The position numbers were made by a program, and so were the translations under genes. DNA of 64,000 nt from Ditylenchus dipsaci (lineage: Eukaryota; Nematoda; Chromadorea; Rhabditida; Anguinidae): assembly GCA_004194705.1 (NCBI GenBank), contig SADC01000953.1, positions 24,138 through 88,137 on the forward strand. The letters run 5' to 3'. The stretch's first letter is position 1. Each line of letters starts with the position of its first letter. The notes beneath the pieces were generated by a model. It was not told the DNA's origin. It searched no databases and was given only the letters and a program-made list of their open reading frames with translations. Below are positions 34,517 through 46,433 of the stretch, piece by piece.

Positions 34517-37129
34517 ATAGCCTTTGTATTTTCAAGTATTTTTTGGCTATATTTTTGCTTTTAGTTACTGTTCTGTTATTATATTTGGATGATTTTTAAA
34601 AAAATTGTGGCGGTTTTTTTGTTAGATTTGAATTTTTTTAACTATTCGAGTTAAAAAAAATTCGTTTAACTTAAAACTTTTAAGTTAAAAGTTTGCTCCG
34701 CCCCGCTTGTTAACTTTTTTTGAGACTTTTTTTAATTGTTAAATCTTTGAAATTTTTGATCTAAGTTGTAAGAAATTACTAAAAAACGTTAAAAAAGTCT
34801 ATGCATTTTTTACCGAATATTTTTTTTAGCCTCATCTTAACTCTCCGAAAATCGGAGAAAATTTGGTTCATTCTCGAGATTGTTGGGCGCTCAACCTAAA
34901 TCTAAAAACCGGGGCCGGTAGAACTTGTAAGGCTTAAGAAAGCAAAATAAACAGATTTGCAAAATATATTTCTCTGATCAAAGATACAGACCATCAAAGT
35001 TGAATAGTTCTGTTAATAGAAGTTTCACTATAGATGAATGTCGTTTATCATAATAATAATTTACAGTAAAACGAAATTTTGTGATAAAATTTCTTTAGCT
35101 GACTATGTCGAATTTGGATAAACCTTTTTCGCAAATTTTTTGATGGGTTTCAAAATTAAAATTCAGAACACGAAATTTTAATTTTGAAACCCATCAAAAA
35201 ATTTTGTTCTGTTTTTACTGATTAAATTTTGATTTTGGAACCCAGCTGCTAATTTTAAATGGCTTCTATAAGTGAAAACTTATAGAAGCCATGCAGAAAC
35301 CTTGCGAGTTGTGTATAACCACCCGCGAACTTATGGACCAACCCAATATATCAGGCGTCAAAATTAGTTTAAAAAATTTTCATGCACGCTGCTCTTTTTG
35401 ACGTGGGGCGACGGGGAAAGTCGATTTCTACGTTGTCCCACGCCGAAAAGAACTGCCATGGGCATGAAAATTTTCCAAACTAATTTTGACGCTTGATATA
35501 ACATTTTGTCGGAAATATCTTCGAATTTCAAAAAAGGTATCACCGAGCGAAAATACTGATGGTTGTATTTTGGAGCTAAAATTCAAAAAGGCCCAAAAGT
35601 GACTAATTCCACGTCAACAACCCTATCCACCACCATTTTAGCATTTTATGTTTTATTTAAAAACCCAAATGTTTTTTTTTAAAAACAGCCGAATACAATT
35701 CTGAATACGTTTTTTATATGTATTGATAATAAAGCCATGTTTCTTTCTTTTTCTTTTGAAAGTACTTTTTAATGAAAATATTTTTACCAACTTTATGTGA
35801 TGTTGGTCCTGAATTTGCCTTATTTAATGATCTTTTTGTTGTAACGCTGTTTTTTTTTTTTTTCCTCATCAATTTATCTATTTGCAATCGGCAATTGTTT
35901 CTCTATCTATTGTGTTATGTTTGTAGACGCCTTCTACAGTCAAAGTAATAAATTCGATTGCAAATTTATTTGTTTTTACAATTTTATAGCAGCGTTGAAA
36001 ACATGGAGGAAACTATGTGAAAACACTTAAAACCCAAAAATTAAAACCCAAAATTAAAATTGAATTTTGACAACGAATGCCCGCAAAAATTAACGGGCAT
36101 TCTTTCACAACATAAAATAGTCTATCACTCAGAAATTTTCACTTAAAGTCAAAATTCTGATATAGATGACCTTGCTCTACTTTTTGATTTTGCTTTGAAT
36201 GGTTTCAACAAAATTTCAATTTATAGATGAAAAAATAATTATATTAACAAAATGAAAATAAAATTGCGACCAAAAAAGAGTAATTAGCGGGTGAAAAAAG
36301 TACCGTCCAGAGAAAAAATATTCAGCTACATTTTCAAACAAAGGTTAGAATAAAATTTTGCAAATGTTTCTTGTTTTCATCATAGATGAAATTAGCGACA
36401 CCCGCTTCTTTAAAACCATGTAACTGCTCACCGGAACGTCAAAAATTAGCCAAATATCAAAATATACAAAAATTCAAATGGTCGAAAAATTGCCCTGGTC
36501 CAATTTGTTATGTGAAAAACACGATTTTCGCTTGGTCCCTTTCTGGTCATGGTCTGTAGATGTTAAAATTCCTTTTTTGCGTAACTGAATAACCCTTCAG
36601 GTTGGTTCAAGACCTCGACAACCATAATTAAGAGTTAACTTCAACAATAACAAAACCGATTGACATTTTAAATAGGTAAACCATTTGGGATCGCCCCGCA
36701 TTTGGGATTCCTGCATTTAGGCCCCCACATTTAGGCCCCGCGTTTGGGCCCAATTCAAAAATTTTATATATCCTTGGCGAATCATCGGTAAATTCATTTT
36801 TTTCGGTAAATTCATATTACATACAGAAGCTCAATGATTAGGCGGAAATTTTTGAATTGGCGGGGGACAATCCAGAATGCGTGGCCATGGCCCTTTAAAG
36901 AGTATGAAAGGATAGGGAAACCGCTTGTATCCACCCTGAGAGGGCATATCTCTATTAAATTTTGAAAAAAATAAACCATAGTCTCCCACTTAAAGGACCA
37001 TGAAACTTGATAAGCACAGCGATTTGCGGAATTCCAATTCGCGCGGACCACCCTAATTTTATCGATAATGTTTTTGAATTAATTTTTTGTGTGCATTGAA
37101 AATTTGAATTCCATTTAGGCTGTAAGTAC
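34517..37129. other. Intergenic, AT-rich, hairpins only
   Basis: No supported exon. Inverted repeats seen: GATGGGTTTCAAAATTAAAA with its complement (35137-35207); GGCTTCTATAAGT / ACTTATAGAAGCC (35260-35291); GTCAAAATTAGTTT...CATGCACG with CATGGGCATGAAAA...AATTTTGACGC (35355-35505). A fragment of the AAAGGG-CATTGCC family is at 36.77-36.90 kb. Confidence 0.5.
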
Positions 37130-37175
37130 TTTCTCCCGTCAAATTATTCTTTTACCCCTCCAAATCATTCATTTA

Positions 37176-37843
37176 CAGTCGACTCTCGATTAACATACAC
37201 CCAAGAAGTTCGTTCCCGCCTAGGGTCCGACACTTTTTAACACACTTTTCGACATTTTTACTTGTTCTATTTTGACAGTCTGGTCCCTAATACCGCAAGG
37301 ATTCCGATTTTGCCAATCGTTTTTCAGAATCATAAAATATTTACATCTAAAAAAGCAAAACTCGATTTAACATACGCCTAAATCCAAAACAGGCGTATGT
37401 AAAATCGAGGTTTTGCTTTTTAGATGTAAATATTTTATGATTCTGAAAACGATCGGCAAAATCGGAATCCTTACGATATTTGGGACCAGACTGTCAAAAC
37501 AGAATAAGTAAAAAATGTCGAAAAGTGAGTTAAAAAAAGTGTCGGACCCTAGGCGGGAACGAACTTTTTGGGTGTATGTTACCGTATTTACTGTATTAAC
37601 TCCCCACCCTCTAATAAGCCCCCACCCTACGGACCTTATATCTCAGCCTAGAGCGAACATTTCGCAAATCTGTTTTTTGCGTTTTCTTAGTTGCCGCGAG
37701 TTTACCTGATTCCATGTTTTAAATTTTGGTTGAGCACCCAAAATATCGAAATCGAGATATTTTTTTTCCGATTTTTCAAGGGTTGAAAAATAACTTCCCA
37801 TGGGGACTTAATACAGTAAATACGGTAGATCGAGAGCCGACTG
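37176..37843. mobile_element. Pogo-like word MITE, word CTCGATTAACATACACC
   Basis: TA-CAGTCGACTCTCGATTAAC ... CGAGAGCCGACTG-TA. Shared spacer GTTCGTTCCCGCCTAGGG and GTCCGACAC in both arms; central word CTCGATTTAACATACGCC and its complement. A CCGTAT-type MITE has landed in the right-hand terminal word. Confidence 0.8.
37582..37825. mobile_element. CCGTAT-type MITE, word CTGTATTAACTCCCC
   Basis: TA-flanked: CCGTATTTACTGTATTAACT ... TTAATACAGTAAATACGG, with the GACCTTATATCTCAGCCTAG signature inside. Youngest of the three nested elements here. Confidence 0.75.
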
Positions 37844-38215
37844 TATCCCCCCAAATCGTAAAAATGAGTATTTCTCGGTGTTTTTTTGTCGTAAATTTTT
37901 TCTTCTGATCATCATGTAGCCCTGAATCTCTAGTTTCTCATAAGCTACTTACTGATCTCTTGTTGTTGAAATTTTTTTTAGAAATACCCATTTTCATGAA
38001 AGAGGAGTTGTTTCATAAAGACAGGTATTTCTCAATTTTTTTCATTAACAAGGAGTCAGTTGATAGCTTATCAGAAACAAGAGATTCAGGGCTACATGAT
38101 GATCAAAAGAAAAAAATTTTACGACATAAGAACACCGAGAAATACTCATTTTTACGATTTGGGGGGATAAATGAATGATTTGGAGGGGTAAAAGAATAAT
38201 TTGGAGGGGTAAGAC

Positions 38216-39130
38216 AATTTGAGCCATTCCATTTATGGGTGAATTTTTATCACAGACTCATACAAGTAGTTATGGTGGAGTGAAAGCAGGATAAGTCGTC
38301 AGATCTGGCAGTGTCGAGCAACGTTGGGCTCGACTAGTAAACGGTTTTTTTGAAAAAATTTGACATGCAAACAAAAAACAGTTCGAAAACATTATTAACA
38401 AAATTAGGGTTTTTTCGGTCCTTTAAATGGTATTTTAAAAAGATGCGCTAGAGATGGTTTTGATAATTACGTTTTCGTTTTACGTATTACGTATATCAAC
38501 GAAAACGCCAGTACCTAGTATGGTAGTCCTCCAATTTCCTGGAGGTTGCTATAACCATTTGGGAAATACATGGCCGGACTTCCTCATGAAAAAGCATGTT
38601 TCTTTATGTGGTACGCCCCAAAAACAAAACTATGTTCAAAATTCCATCTTTTTAGGGTATTTGGATACCCTTTTAGGATGATTTACGTTGGCCGCCCAAG
38701 GAAAAAAGTCAAATTTTTGTCAAATTTTTTTCAAAGCTGGCTTTCCGCCACCTAAGATAACCCTACTTATATAGAGATATCTCAGTGCGGTTGCTTGAGT
38801 AACAGCACCTGGACACTTTTAGTATGAAACTTCAAAACTTTGTTCGATACCTTACAAGTAATAATAGCACACAAAGTGCAGCGAAATAAAAAAGACAATA
38901 CAATGTAGAGAAATTTCAGATTTAAAACATATTGAATTTTTGAATTGGGGCCTAAATGTGGGGCCCAAACGCGGGGGCTTGAATGCGGAGGCTAAACGTT
39001 AAACCAGCGCCATACAGAACTGGAACGCCAGGAGACCTGAGCATAAAAGTACCCCACATGAGAATTCGTCTAGCATTTTATTTGTTTTACACTCACACTC
39101 AACAAACATGACAACACATACATTCAAATT
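38216..39130. other. No gene; repeat fragments
   Basis: Contains part of an arm of the GC-core hairpin family (about 38565-38700: CATGAAAAAGCATGTTTC, GTACGCCCCAAAAACAAAAC) and short direct words such as TTAGGCCCC/GGGGCCTAAATG. No exon supported. Confidence 0.4.
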
Positions 39131-39136
39131 AAAATA

Positions 39137-40165
39137 TGCGGCTCTCTTTTTTCAAAATATTCTTGGTCACAACTGTAAGTTTATCCCATCTGTCATCATT
39201 GAACAGATTAGCCATGTCTTTTCGGTCCAACTGGCGGGTGATAAGTACCTTAACACAAAAACTAGTGAGCGGATTGAGAATCAAAAGTACGTACCGTCAC
39301 TGAACTGCCTGTGTCCGCGTCTACCTGCTGAGCCCGCAACAACTTTTTGATCAGAGGGCCCGGGGTGGCCATAATTGTCCGAAATTCAAGCTCTGTCTAA
39401 AATAAAGAACTTACAACGTAGATCAAAAAAAGGCTCTGGAACCTTGGGAATACAAGCTTTGGCAATGCTGTTCACCCTGCGGGATACAATAAGCAAAGCA
39501 AACTTAGATTCCAATGGTAGGAAATTAATAATTTCAGATAAGTCTTCGCTGGACACCATGGTTTGGACAATGAAAATATATTGATGAGAAATTGTATATG
39601 CGAAGCTCGCAAGCTAGCAAATCTTACCGTATATTCTCGATTAGAAGGCCCCTCTCTAATAGAAGGCCCCTCTCTAATAGAAGGCCCCCCTTGAGGACCT
39701 ATATATCAGCCTAGAAAAAGAAATTCGCAAATCTGTTTTTCGCGTTTTCTTAGTTAGCACGAGCTCACCTGATTCCACTTTTAAAATTTTAGTTGAGCAC
39801 CCAAAAATCTCAAAATCGAAATATTTTTTTTCCAACTTTTTTAGGGTTGAAAAATAGAAGGCCCGGGCCTTCTAATAGAGAATATACGGTATCTTGATAT
39901 TAAAGGTCCAGGAAGACAAACCTAGAACACGATAAGAAAAAAAGAATACCATATTCTTAAGCTCTTCAGCTCTCGGTCCCAAAATTGTAGAGATTTTATT
40001 GACTAGATATAGACCCTTCACACCTGTCGTAGGAACAGCAGCATAGATATGGTAGAAAGTCTCGGCTGGAAGCGTTGTCTTCGTATACGACACCGACAGT
40101 CTGGTTGATTCTGCTAGAGTAGGATGCAACTTACTCATCAGTGATTGCAGAAGAATTTCGGCCAT
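39137..40165 (-). CDS. Small hypothetical gene(s), minus strand, split by a MITE
   Basis: Exon-like blocks on the minus strand: ATG at 40165 to 39950 (MAEILLQSLMSKL..., 72 codons, GTATTC donor); ATG at 39559 to 39415 (MVSSEDLSEIINF..., donor GTAAGT); and a short two-exon frame from an ATG at about 39374 (MATPGPLIKKLLRAQQ) across a roughly 46-nt intron to NLFNDDRWDKLTVVTKN and a TAA near 39137. Composition and short introns look genuine, but the phases between the three blocks do not match, so they may be separate small genes, or one gene damaged by the MITE at 39627-39889 lying between the first two blocks. No family recognised. Confidence 0.35.
39627..39889. mobile_element. CCGTAT-type MITE, word CTCTAATAGAAGGCCCC
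   Basis: TA-flanked, 263 bp, CCGTATATTCTCGATTAGAA ... TCTAATAGAGAATATACGG. Same word as the 507-749 element; the left end has the word three times in tandem. Signature CTATATATCAGCC inside. Confidence 0.75.
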
Positions 40166-40199
40166 CTGTTGCTGTTACGCTATTTTCGCTGTTTTGAGG

Positions 40200-42590
40200 T
40201 AAATTTGAATTTAGTGGGGAAATTCCGAAATTTAGTGGGTAATTTCAGTTTGAGCCTTTATAAAAAATCCAACGAGAACGAAAATTTTTCTCCCAAATTA
40301 GACAAATTTTGACCTTACTGGCCTATAACACCCCCCCCCCCAAATCGGACCTACTGGCTTATACCTCCCCCCCCCAAAAATCAAGTTTTTTCAGAGTATC
40401 TGAAAATCATTTTTAAGTAATAATTTTGTCGTAAAAAGGCTAGAAAAGCAATTTAAAAGGGATCATGGGCTGTATTGGGAGGGGAAGGGAACAATAGGGG
40501 GCCACTTTTTAGTCAATTTTTTTGGCCATTCTTCGGCTGTCTTACCATGTTTTTCAACTGGGCCGTGGCAAAAAAGAGACTCTATATGCATTTTATGATC
40601 AAGAGTACTTCTCGGAATCATGTCTAAGGTGAGTGAGTGCGCGCATCTCTAACTAAAACAAAAAGTTATAGCCGTTGCAAATGGGAGGAATATGTTGGGC
40701 TACCCTGCATACCTTGTTGATGACAAAAAGTGTATAAAAATCGTTCAACAACCCTGGTTTTTTGAAAGCAGCGGCATTTCCAAAGTTTTCATGTTTGACC
40801 CCTGTTCCGACCGATTGGTGGTCGGAACAAGCAATTTACGGGCTAGGTTGCCGAATGTCCCTAGGAGGACAAGAATTTAGGCAAATAGGTGCAGTAGGCA
40901 CCAAAATTTCAGAATTACTTTTTATTTGAAATAATAGCAATTATTTAGACAATAGTTAGCAGGAGGGTGATTAGAGGGCTGGTAGGAGAAGCACGAAGCA
41001 TAAAAAATGGCAAAAGAGGGGGGTTTATATAGGCAGCCAGGTCAGTCTGGTCCAGCCTATTACAGTAAAAAAGGGGAGGGGGGCACAGGGCAAAAGAGAA
41101 GAGACAGAGAGGGGGTCATAGTTATTTTATAAAAAAGAAGGGAGACGAGAGCTGGTGTCAATCGGCTTGGCCGAGATCGACAAGATAGTAAGAAAAAGAA
41201 GAGAGCAGCTATCCTGCTTCCGGTGAGAGAGATTTTGCAAAAGACTTGCAAGAATCTGATCGATGATCAGCTAAAATAATAAAATAATTAGCCTGCAAAC
41301 GGCCAGAAAAAAGAGACAAAAAGTACCTAAAAACGGGCAGAAAAAAGACACAATTTTGCCTAAAACGGCCGAAAAACAGGTACAAAACTATCCTAAAAAA
41401 GAACGGAAAAAATAGGATAAAAAGCCGAATTTCGGCACATACACTTTAAGAAGCCCCCATGGGGCCATAATAGAGATTTTGCCATCTAAGGGCTGTTCGC
41501 TCGCATCTGAGCTAAGATGCGACACCCCACACTAGTTTGGGAAAAAATTAAACCAACAAAAAATTAATTTCTTGTGAAAAACTCGAAAATGAAATTTGTT
41601 GCAGAGTATCAACTTATAACATTAAAAGTTAAACATATAAAGGTACGGCCTAAAAAGCATTTTCAGCTAAAAGACGTCTAGGAGGGTCATAACCTTTATA
41701 TGCTCAGACAAGTCATTATTTCAGAGCACGGATGACACTTCTCACGAGGATCAGACTGCCACTGCAAGTACGCTGTAAACGCACAAAAACATGTGTGGCA
41801 CCTATTACAGTCGACCCTCGATATAACGCCACCAGAATGGAACGATTTAAAATTCAGTCAAGTGAACCCTCGATATAACGGATACGGACATAATTTCGTC
41901 GGACCTAAATCGCATATGATATTCGCATCATTTCGTCAAGTTTTGCTTGGTTTTTACTATTTGAGTTATACATTATCATATTTTCAAGTGATTTCTGTAT
42001 ATTCGCCTGCATCGTTACATCTCATTCGGGCTAATCTCATTTGGCACGCTCATTTGGGCCCTCATTCGGGTACCAATCTCAAATATGCATAATTTTCAAA
42101 CTACGGTCAGATTTTATTTGTGAAGTAGTTTTAAGAGAATCAGTAGGACACACGGTGGATAAGAAAACCACCAAGTCACTATCCTGAAGATGCCCACTCT
42201 AGAAAAAAATTGGATTACATGGAAAGTGTTCTGAAATCAGCGCTTTACCCAAATCGCTGCCATAAACACGGTTTAGTAAACACGGTGATACACAGGTAAT
42301 TTAATTCCAGTGGATTGCCCATGTATATACCATAAATACCCAAAATACCCAAAACCCGAAATAAAAAAACTGGTGCAAGATTCCAGAAGATCCGTTTTAA
42401 ATGTCAAAGAAGTGGTAATTAATCCTTGCAATATTTGCAGAGTTGATCCCATACTGAACTGCAGTGTGTAATATCTTTCTTCGAGCTCTCAAGATGTCTG
42501 CCGCCTTCATTGGTAACTTCACTGCCATCCAGGAGCTCTTCAAGCAAATTTCTGAGCAATTTAACGGCATTTTTTATAAATAACCGTATT
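40200..42590. other. No gene; repeat fragments and purine-rich stretch
   Basis: Includes a half copy of the GC-core hairpin arm (40545-40655) and a segment (about 40660-40800) also present at 29.9 kb (AAAGTTATAGCCGCTCCAGATGG and its continuation). 40.95-41.45 kb is purine-rich on the plus strand (GGGGAGGGGGGCACAGG, GAAGAGACAGAGAGGGGG), giving artefactual open frames. A partial pogo-like tip CAGTCGACCCTCGATATAAC is at 41812. No exon supported. Confidence 0.4.
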
Positions 42591-42593
42591 GTC

Positions 42594-42831
42594 TCTATTA
42601 GTTCCCCACTCTATTAAACCCACACCCCCAACTTTGAGGACCTGTATCTGAGCTCAGAGAAACAATTTAACAAAGCTGTTTATTGCATTTTCTTAACTCC
42701 CACGATCTCTACTGATACCGCTCTTTAGATTTTGGATTTTCACAAAAAATCTCGAGATCGACCCCAAATTTTTTCGATTTTCGGACAATTGAAAAATAAT
42801 CCCACATGTGGAACTAATAGAGAGAATACGG
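42594..42831. mobile_element. CCGTATT-type MITE, word CTCTATTAGTTCCCC
   Basis: CCGTATTGTCTCTATTAGTT ... AACTAATAGAGAGAATACGG, followed directly by the start of another (CCGTATTTACTCTAATTTAAGC at 42852) whose right end is not clear. Confidence 0.7.
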
Positions 42832-42851
42832 TACCACCCTTTTATATATAC

Positions 42852-43620
42852 CGTATTTACTCTAATTTAAGCCCCCCCCTCTAATTTAAGCGACCAATCT
42901 CATCCACATCCCCCCCCCTCCAAAGAGGGAATTGAAAAATTGACCTACCGGAGTATACCCCCCCCCCTCCAAAGAGGGAATTGAAAAATTGACCCTACCG
43001 GAGTATACCCCCCCCCCAAATAGAATTTTTTTAAAAGTGTTTCCAACACCCTATATCGACTCAAAATCGCCTCAGAAGTTCAAAAAAGGCATTATTTTTA
43101 AGTTCTGGTCAATAAAAAATCGAGTTTTGGGCATTTTAAATCTCAACCATATGACTGTTTTACCTTGTTGGGCAAAAAGTACCTCTAAATGCCTTTTTAA
43201 TCAAGAGTCTTGCATGCATACCAGAGTACATTTAAGCGGTAGGCCCCAGTATTCAAAACTATGTTCAACATCTTCCTTTTCGGAACAAAATAACCTCTTT
43301 TTGGTCCCTTACACCCCAAACCGCCCTAAGACCCTTTAAAAATGGTCAAAAAAAATTTGGGTGGTCCCAAAACTCGATTTTTTATTGGCCAAAACTTAAA
43401 AATAATGGCTTTTTCGAGTTCCTGAGGCAATTTTGAGTCGATATAGGGGTGTTGGAAACACTTTTAAAAAAATTCCATTTGGGGGGGGGGGGGAGGAGGA
43501 GGTATACTCCGGTAGCGCCGAAAAATTTATACCCTCTAATTTTAGCCCCCCCCCCCTAATTTTAGCCCCCCCCCCTAATTTTAGCCGCGCTCCCCTTTTC
43601 ATTTAAATACTTTTTAAAGC
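42852..43620. repeat. CCGTATT-type left end, poly-C tracts and inverted repeat
   Basis: Direct duplication of about 60 bp (CCTCCAAAGAGGGAATTGAAAAATTGACC twice, 42915-43020), then an inverted repeat around GTTTCCAACACCCTATATCG / CGATATAGGGGTGTTGGAAAC (43033-43465). Ends in TAATTTTAGCCCCCCC repeats. Similar inverted repeat at 48.47-48.83 kb. Confidence 0.5.
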
Positions 43621-44195
43621 TTCGAGGAACATGCTCGAGGTCTTCCTAACGTACGCTCGTCTACCATTGCTGAGCCTAAGCCTAAATTTATACATTTCTC
43701 ATATTCAGGGAGAAAGTCAGCTTGGGGTACCAAGGCAATTTTTTACCATTTTATAGCAAGAATGGTCAAAAATTTTCACCTTCAAATTTTCGACTTTAAG
43801 TGGTATTATGTGGAAAGTGAACTAGGTGAATAACCATTTACAAGGATTTTCAAAAAAATTCGAAAATTACAAAAATATTTGGAATCACGGTTTGACTCAT
43901 TAAAATTCCGGGCCAATAATAATATATAGCCAAAACAGTGACAAAAATTAAAAGTTTAAAATTATGGTGTTTCTCACAACTAAAATTTTTAATTTGTGTT
44001 TCTGAAATGGTTTTTATTTCAGTCATTGTATTTTCAGTTCCGGAATGAAAAGTCTTTGTTTGTTGACTTTTGTTGGGATAAATGTTGTTAAATCAGGAAA
44101 CGTCACTCTACTTTTTAAAAAGATTTGTACTTTTTTTGGGACATAAAATCTTTTTATTTCTGAGGTTTTAATAAATCTTTTTTTGTTATGCTAAA

Positions 44196-44428
44196 GGGAC
44201 ATTGCCACTTGTTTCGAAGTGTCTCCTGCCAATTTAAATTTTTTGCCTAATCATTCGACTTCTGTACGGATTTTTGAACTTGTTTTCTAACAACACGAGG
44301 CCTAGAATTTAATTTTAGGCATAGTTTTGTCAGAAACCAATTTGAAGAATTCTCACGTAAATCCAACGATAAAGAAAAAATTTGAAATTGCGGGGGACAA
44401 CCGTTGTCGGAGACGGCAATGGCCTTTT
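44196..44428. repeat. Inverted repeat, AAAGGGACATTGCC family
   Basis: Left AAAGGGACATTGCCAC and CATTCGACTTCTGTACGG; right GGGGGACAACCGTTGTCGGAG and GACGGCAATGGCC. Fifth member of the family seen at 9.7 kb. Confidence 0.55.
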
Positions 44429-44649
44429 GAAAATCAATAAGCGCTGGATAAAATGGCACTTTTTGACAAAAAATGACCAAATTGTACTTTTTTTGGTCAA
44501 GTGTACTTAAAATAGGCACGGAAACACTTTGGTTTCCGAAAAATCGAAAAAATTTTTTTTTCGATTTGCCTTGGTCCCCAAGGTAAAAAATTTAAGAAAA
44601 TTCAAAAAAAAATATTTTTTTTGAATTCCGCCAAAACATTTTTACAGGG

Positions 44650-45670
44650 AATTAGGGCTGTATTGGGAGGGGAAGGGACAAAAGAGGGCCACTAATCACA
44701 CAGAGCCCATTAACAAGAAGATGTTGAACATAGTTTTGAATACTAGGGCCTACCGCATAAATAAACTCTGGTATGCATGCTTTTTCATGCATCCAGAGTC
44801 ACTTTCGAGTGATTTGTGTCTAAGGTATGTGGGTGTGCGCATCTCAACTCCAAGCCCCAAGCCCCCTGCGCCCCGAAGGGGGCGCAGGGGCTTGAGAGTT
44901 AGAGATGCGCGCACGCACTTACCTTAGACATGATTCCGAGAAGTACTCTTGACCATAAAATGCATATAGAGTCTTTTTTTGCCACGGCCCAGTTGAAAAA
45001 CATGGTGAGGCAGGCGAAGAATACGAAGTTAACGTGCTCCGACAGTTATGTTACAGAGGCCTAGCCATACTGCTTTTGGATGGAGCACGAAGGCACATAG
45101 AAAGCAACACTACGCATACATGTGCACGACGGCCCGACTCGTTATTCTTGACCTGCGCGTGGGGTATTATGGAAATCACGGTGCCGAGCAGAGTCGACCA
45201 GTGCGAATTTCTGAGACAAAACACCAAAAAAAAATGTTTTTTTTCGGTGTTTTAGCCATTTTAACATGTAAAAAACATGTTTTCAGGGCGCGGCCGACTA
45301 TTTTTGAAAAAAATTTTGACTAAAAATCGACTTTTTGCATTGGAGAAAATGGTACTTAGAGACCATAGAAGGATAGAATTTGAACTAGTTTTGAATACTG
45401 GGCCTACCGCATAAATAAACTCTGGTGTGCATGCTTTTTCATGCATCCAGAGTCACTTACGAGTGATTTGTGTCTAAGGTATGTGGGTGTGCGCATCTCA
45501 ACTCCAAGCCCCCTGCGCCCCGAAGGGGGCGCAGGGAGCTTGAGAGTTAGAGATGCGCGCACACACTTACCTTAGACATGATTCCGAGAAGTACTCTTGA
45601 CCATAAAATGTATATAGAGTCTCTTTTTGCCACGGCCCAGTTGAAAACATGGCAGGACATCCGAAGTAGT
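44650..45670. repeat. GC-core hairpin repeats, copies c and d
   Basis: Cores at 44818-44931 and 45473-45578: GTCTAAGGTATGTGGGTGTG, GCCCCCTGCGCCCCGAAGGGGGC, GCGCGCACGCACTTACC. Both have the arm with GCATGCTTTTTCATGCATCC and CAGAGTCACTT on the left, and the arm CATGATTCCGAGAAGTACTC on the right. The two are about 650 bp apart in direct orientation. Confidence 0.7.
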
Positions 45671-46433
45671 CCAGAATTCACTTTTTTATAATTTTGCCAT
45701 GAAGGTGGCCCTTTTATTCCCTTCCCCTCCAATACAGCCCTAATTCCCTTAAAAATGTTTTGGCGGGAATTCAAAAAAATTTTTTTTTGAGTTTCTTAAA
45801 TTTTTTTACCTTGGGGACGTCCCACACCCTTTCAAAATTTGAATCTTAGTGTAATAGGGAAATTCGGCGCCAAAAGAAAATTTATCGAAAATGGTCGTTG
45901 AGGGCGTTTTGTTTCATACTTCTGATGAGGTTTCTTTATTTTTGGTTTTGGCATTCTCATACCCAAAATTTCCTCACATTCAGGGCTTTCGAATGAGCCA
46001 TCACTTGCCCATGAAACAGTTAAAATTTCGAAACCACAATAAATTTCTGTGAAAATTTTAGAAAAAAATCCTCGCCTCATTGACATGATTGAGGTCCTGC
46101 CAAGTTTTTGTGTCTAATTTTTCTCAAACAAAACCGGAGGCTAGATGAAGGAGTAAATTTGCTACATTTTGGTACCAAAGACGTATACAAAAAATACAAA
46201 TTTAGGGTGTTTTATACAAAAGTTAGATGGAAAACGCAAAAACCCCTGTTTCACTCGGAAAATTGCCACTTGTTTGCTTCAAACGATCTGCACTTTTTAA
46301 AATTCTATCTTTAAAAATTTTGATCTGGTCATTCCGATAGAAGAGATTTTGGGCTTTCTTTTGGTGTATAGAAAACTTCTGCTAATGCAAAATGGATGTA
46401 CGTCATGCAAAAACAAATTCATCGTAATTTTAG
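45671..46433. other. No gene identified
   Basis: Continues the outer arm of the last hairpin repeat (TTTGGCGGGAATTCAAAAAA, also seen inverted near 44620), then AT-rich sequence. No exon supported. Confidence 0.35.

Larger units (their letters stand above)
37130..38215. repeat. GTAGCCCTG-family hairpin element split by a MITE that is itself split
   Basis: Outer ends TTATTCTTTTACCCCTCCAA and TTGGAGGGGTAAAAGAATAA. The left half is interrupted by a pogo-like word MITE (37176-37843), which in turn carries a CCGTAT-type MITE (37582-37825). The outer hairpin resumes at about 37847 and has the core ATCATGTAGCCCTGAATCTC / GAGATTCAGGGCTACATGAT. Three ordered insertions. Confidence 0.7.

Noticed and set aside
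39108..39350. Plus-strand 80-codon frame
   Set aside because: Antisense to the last exon-like blocks of the minus-strand locus, which have better splice signals.
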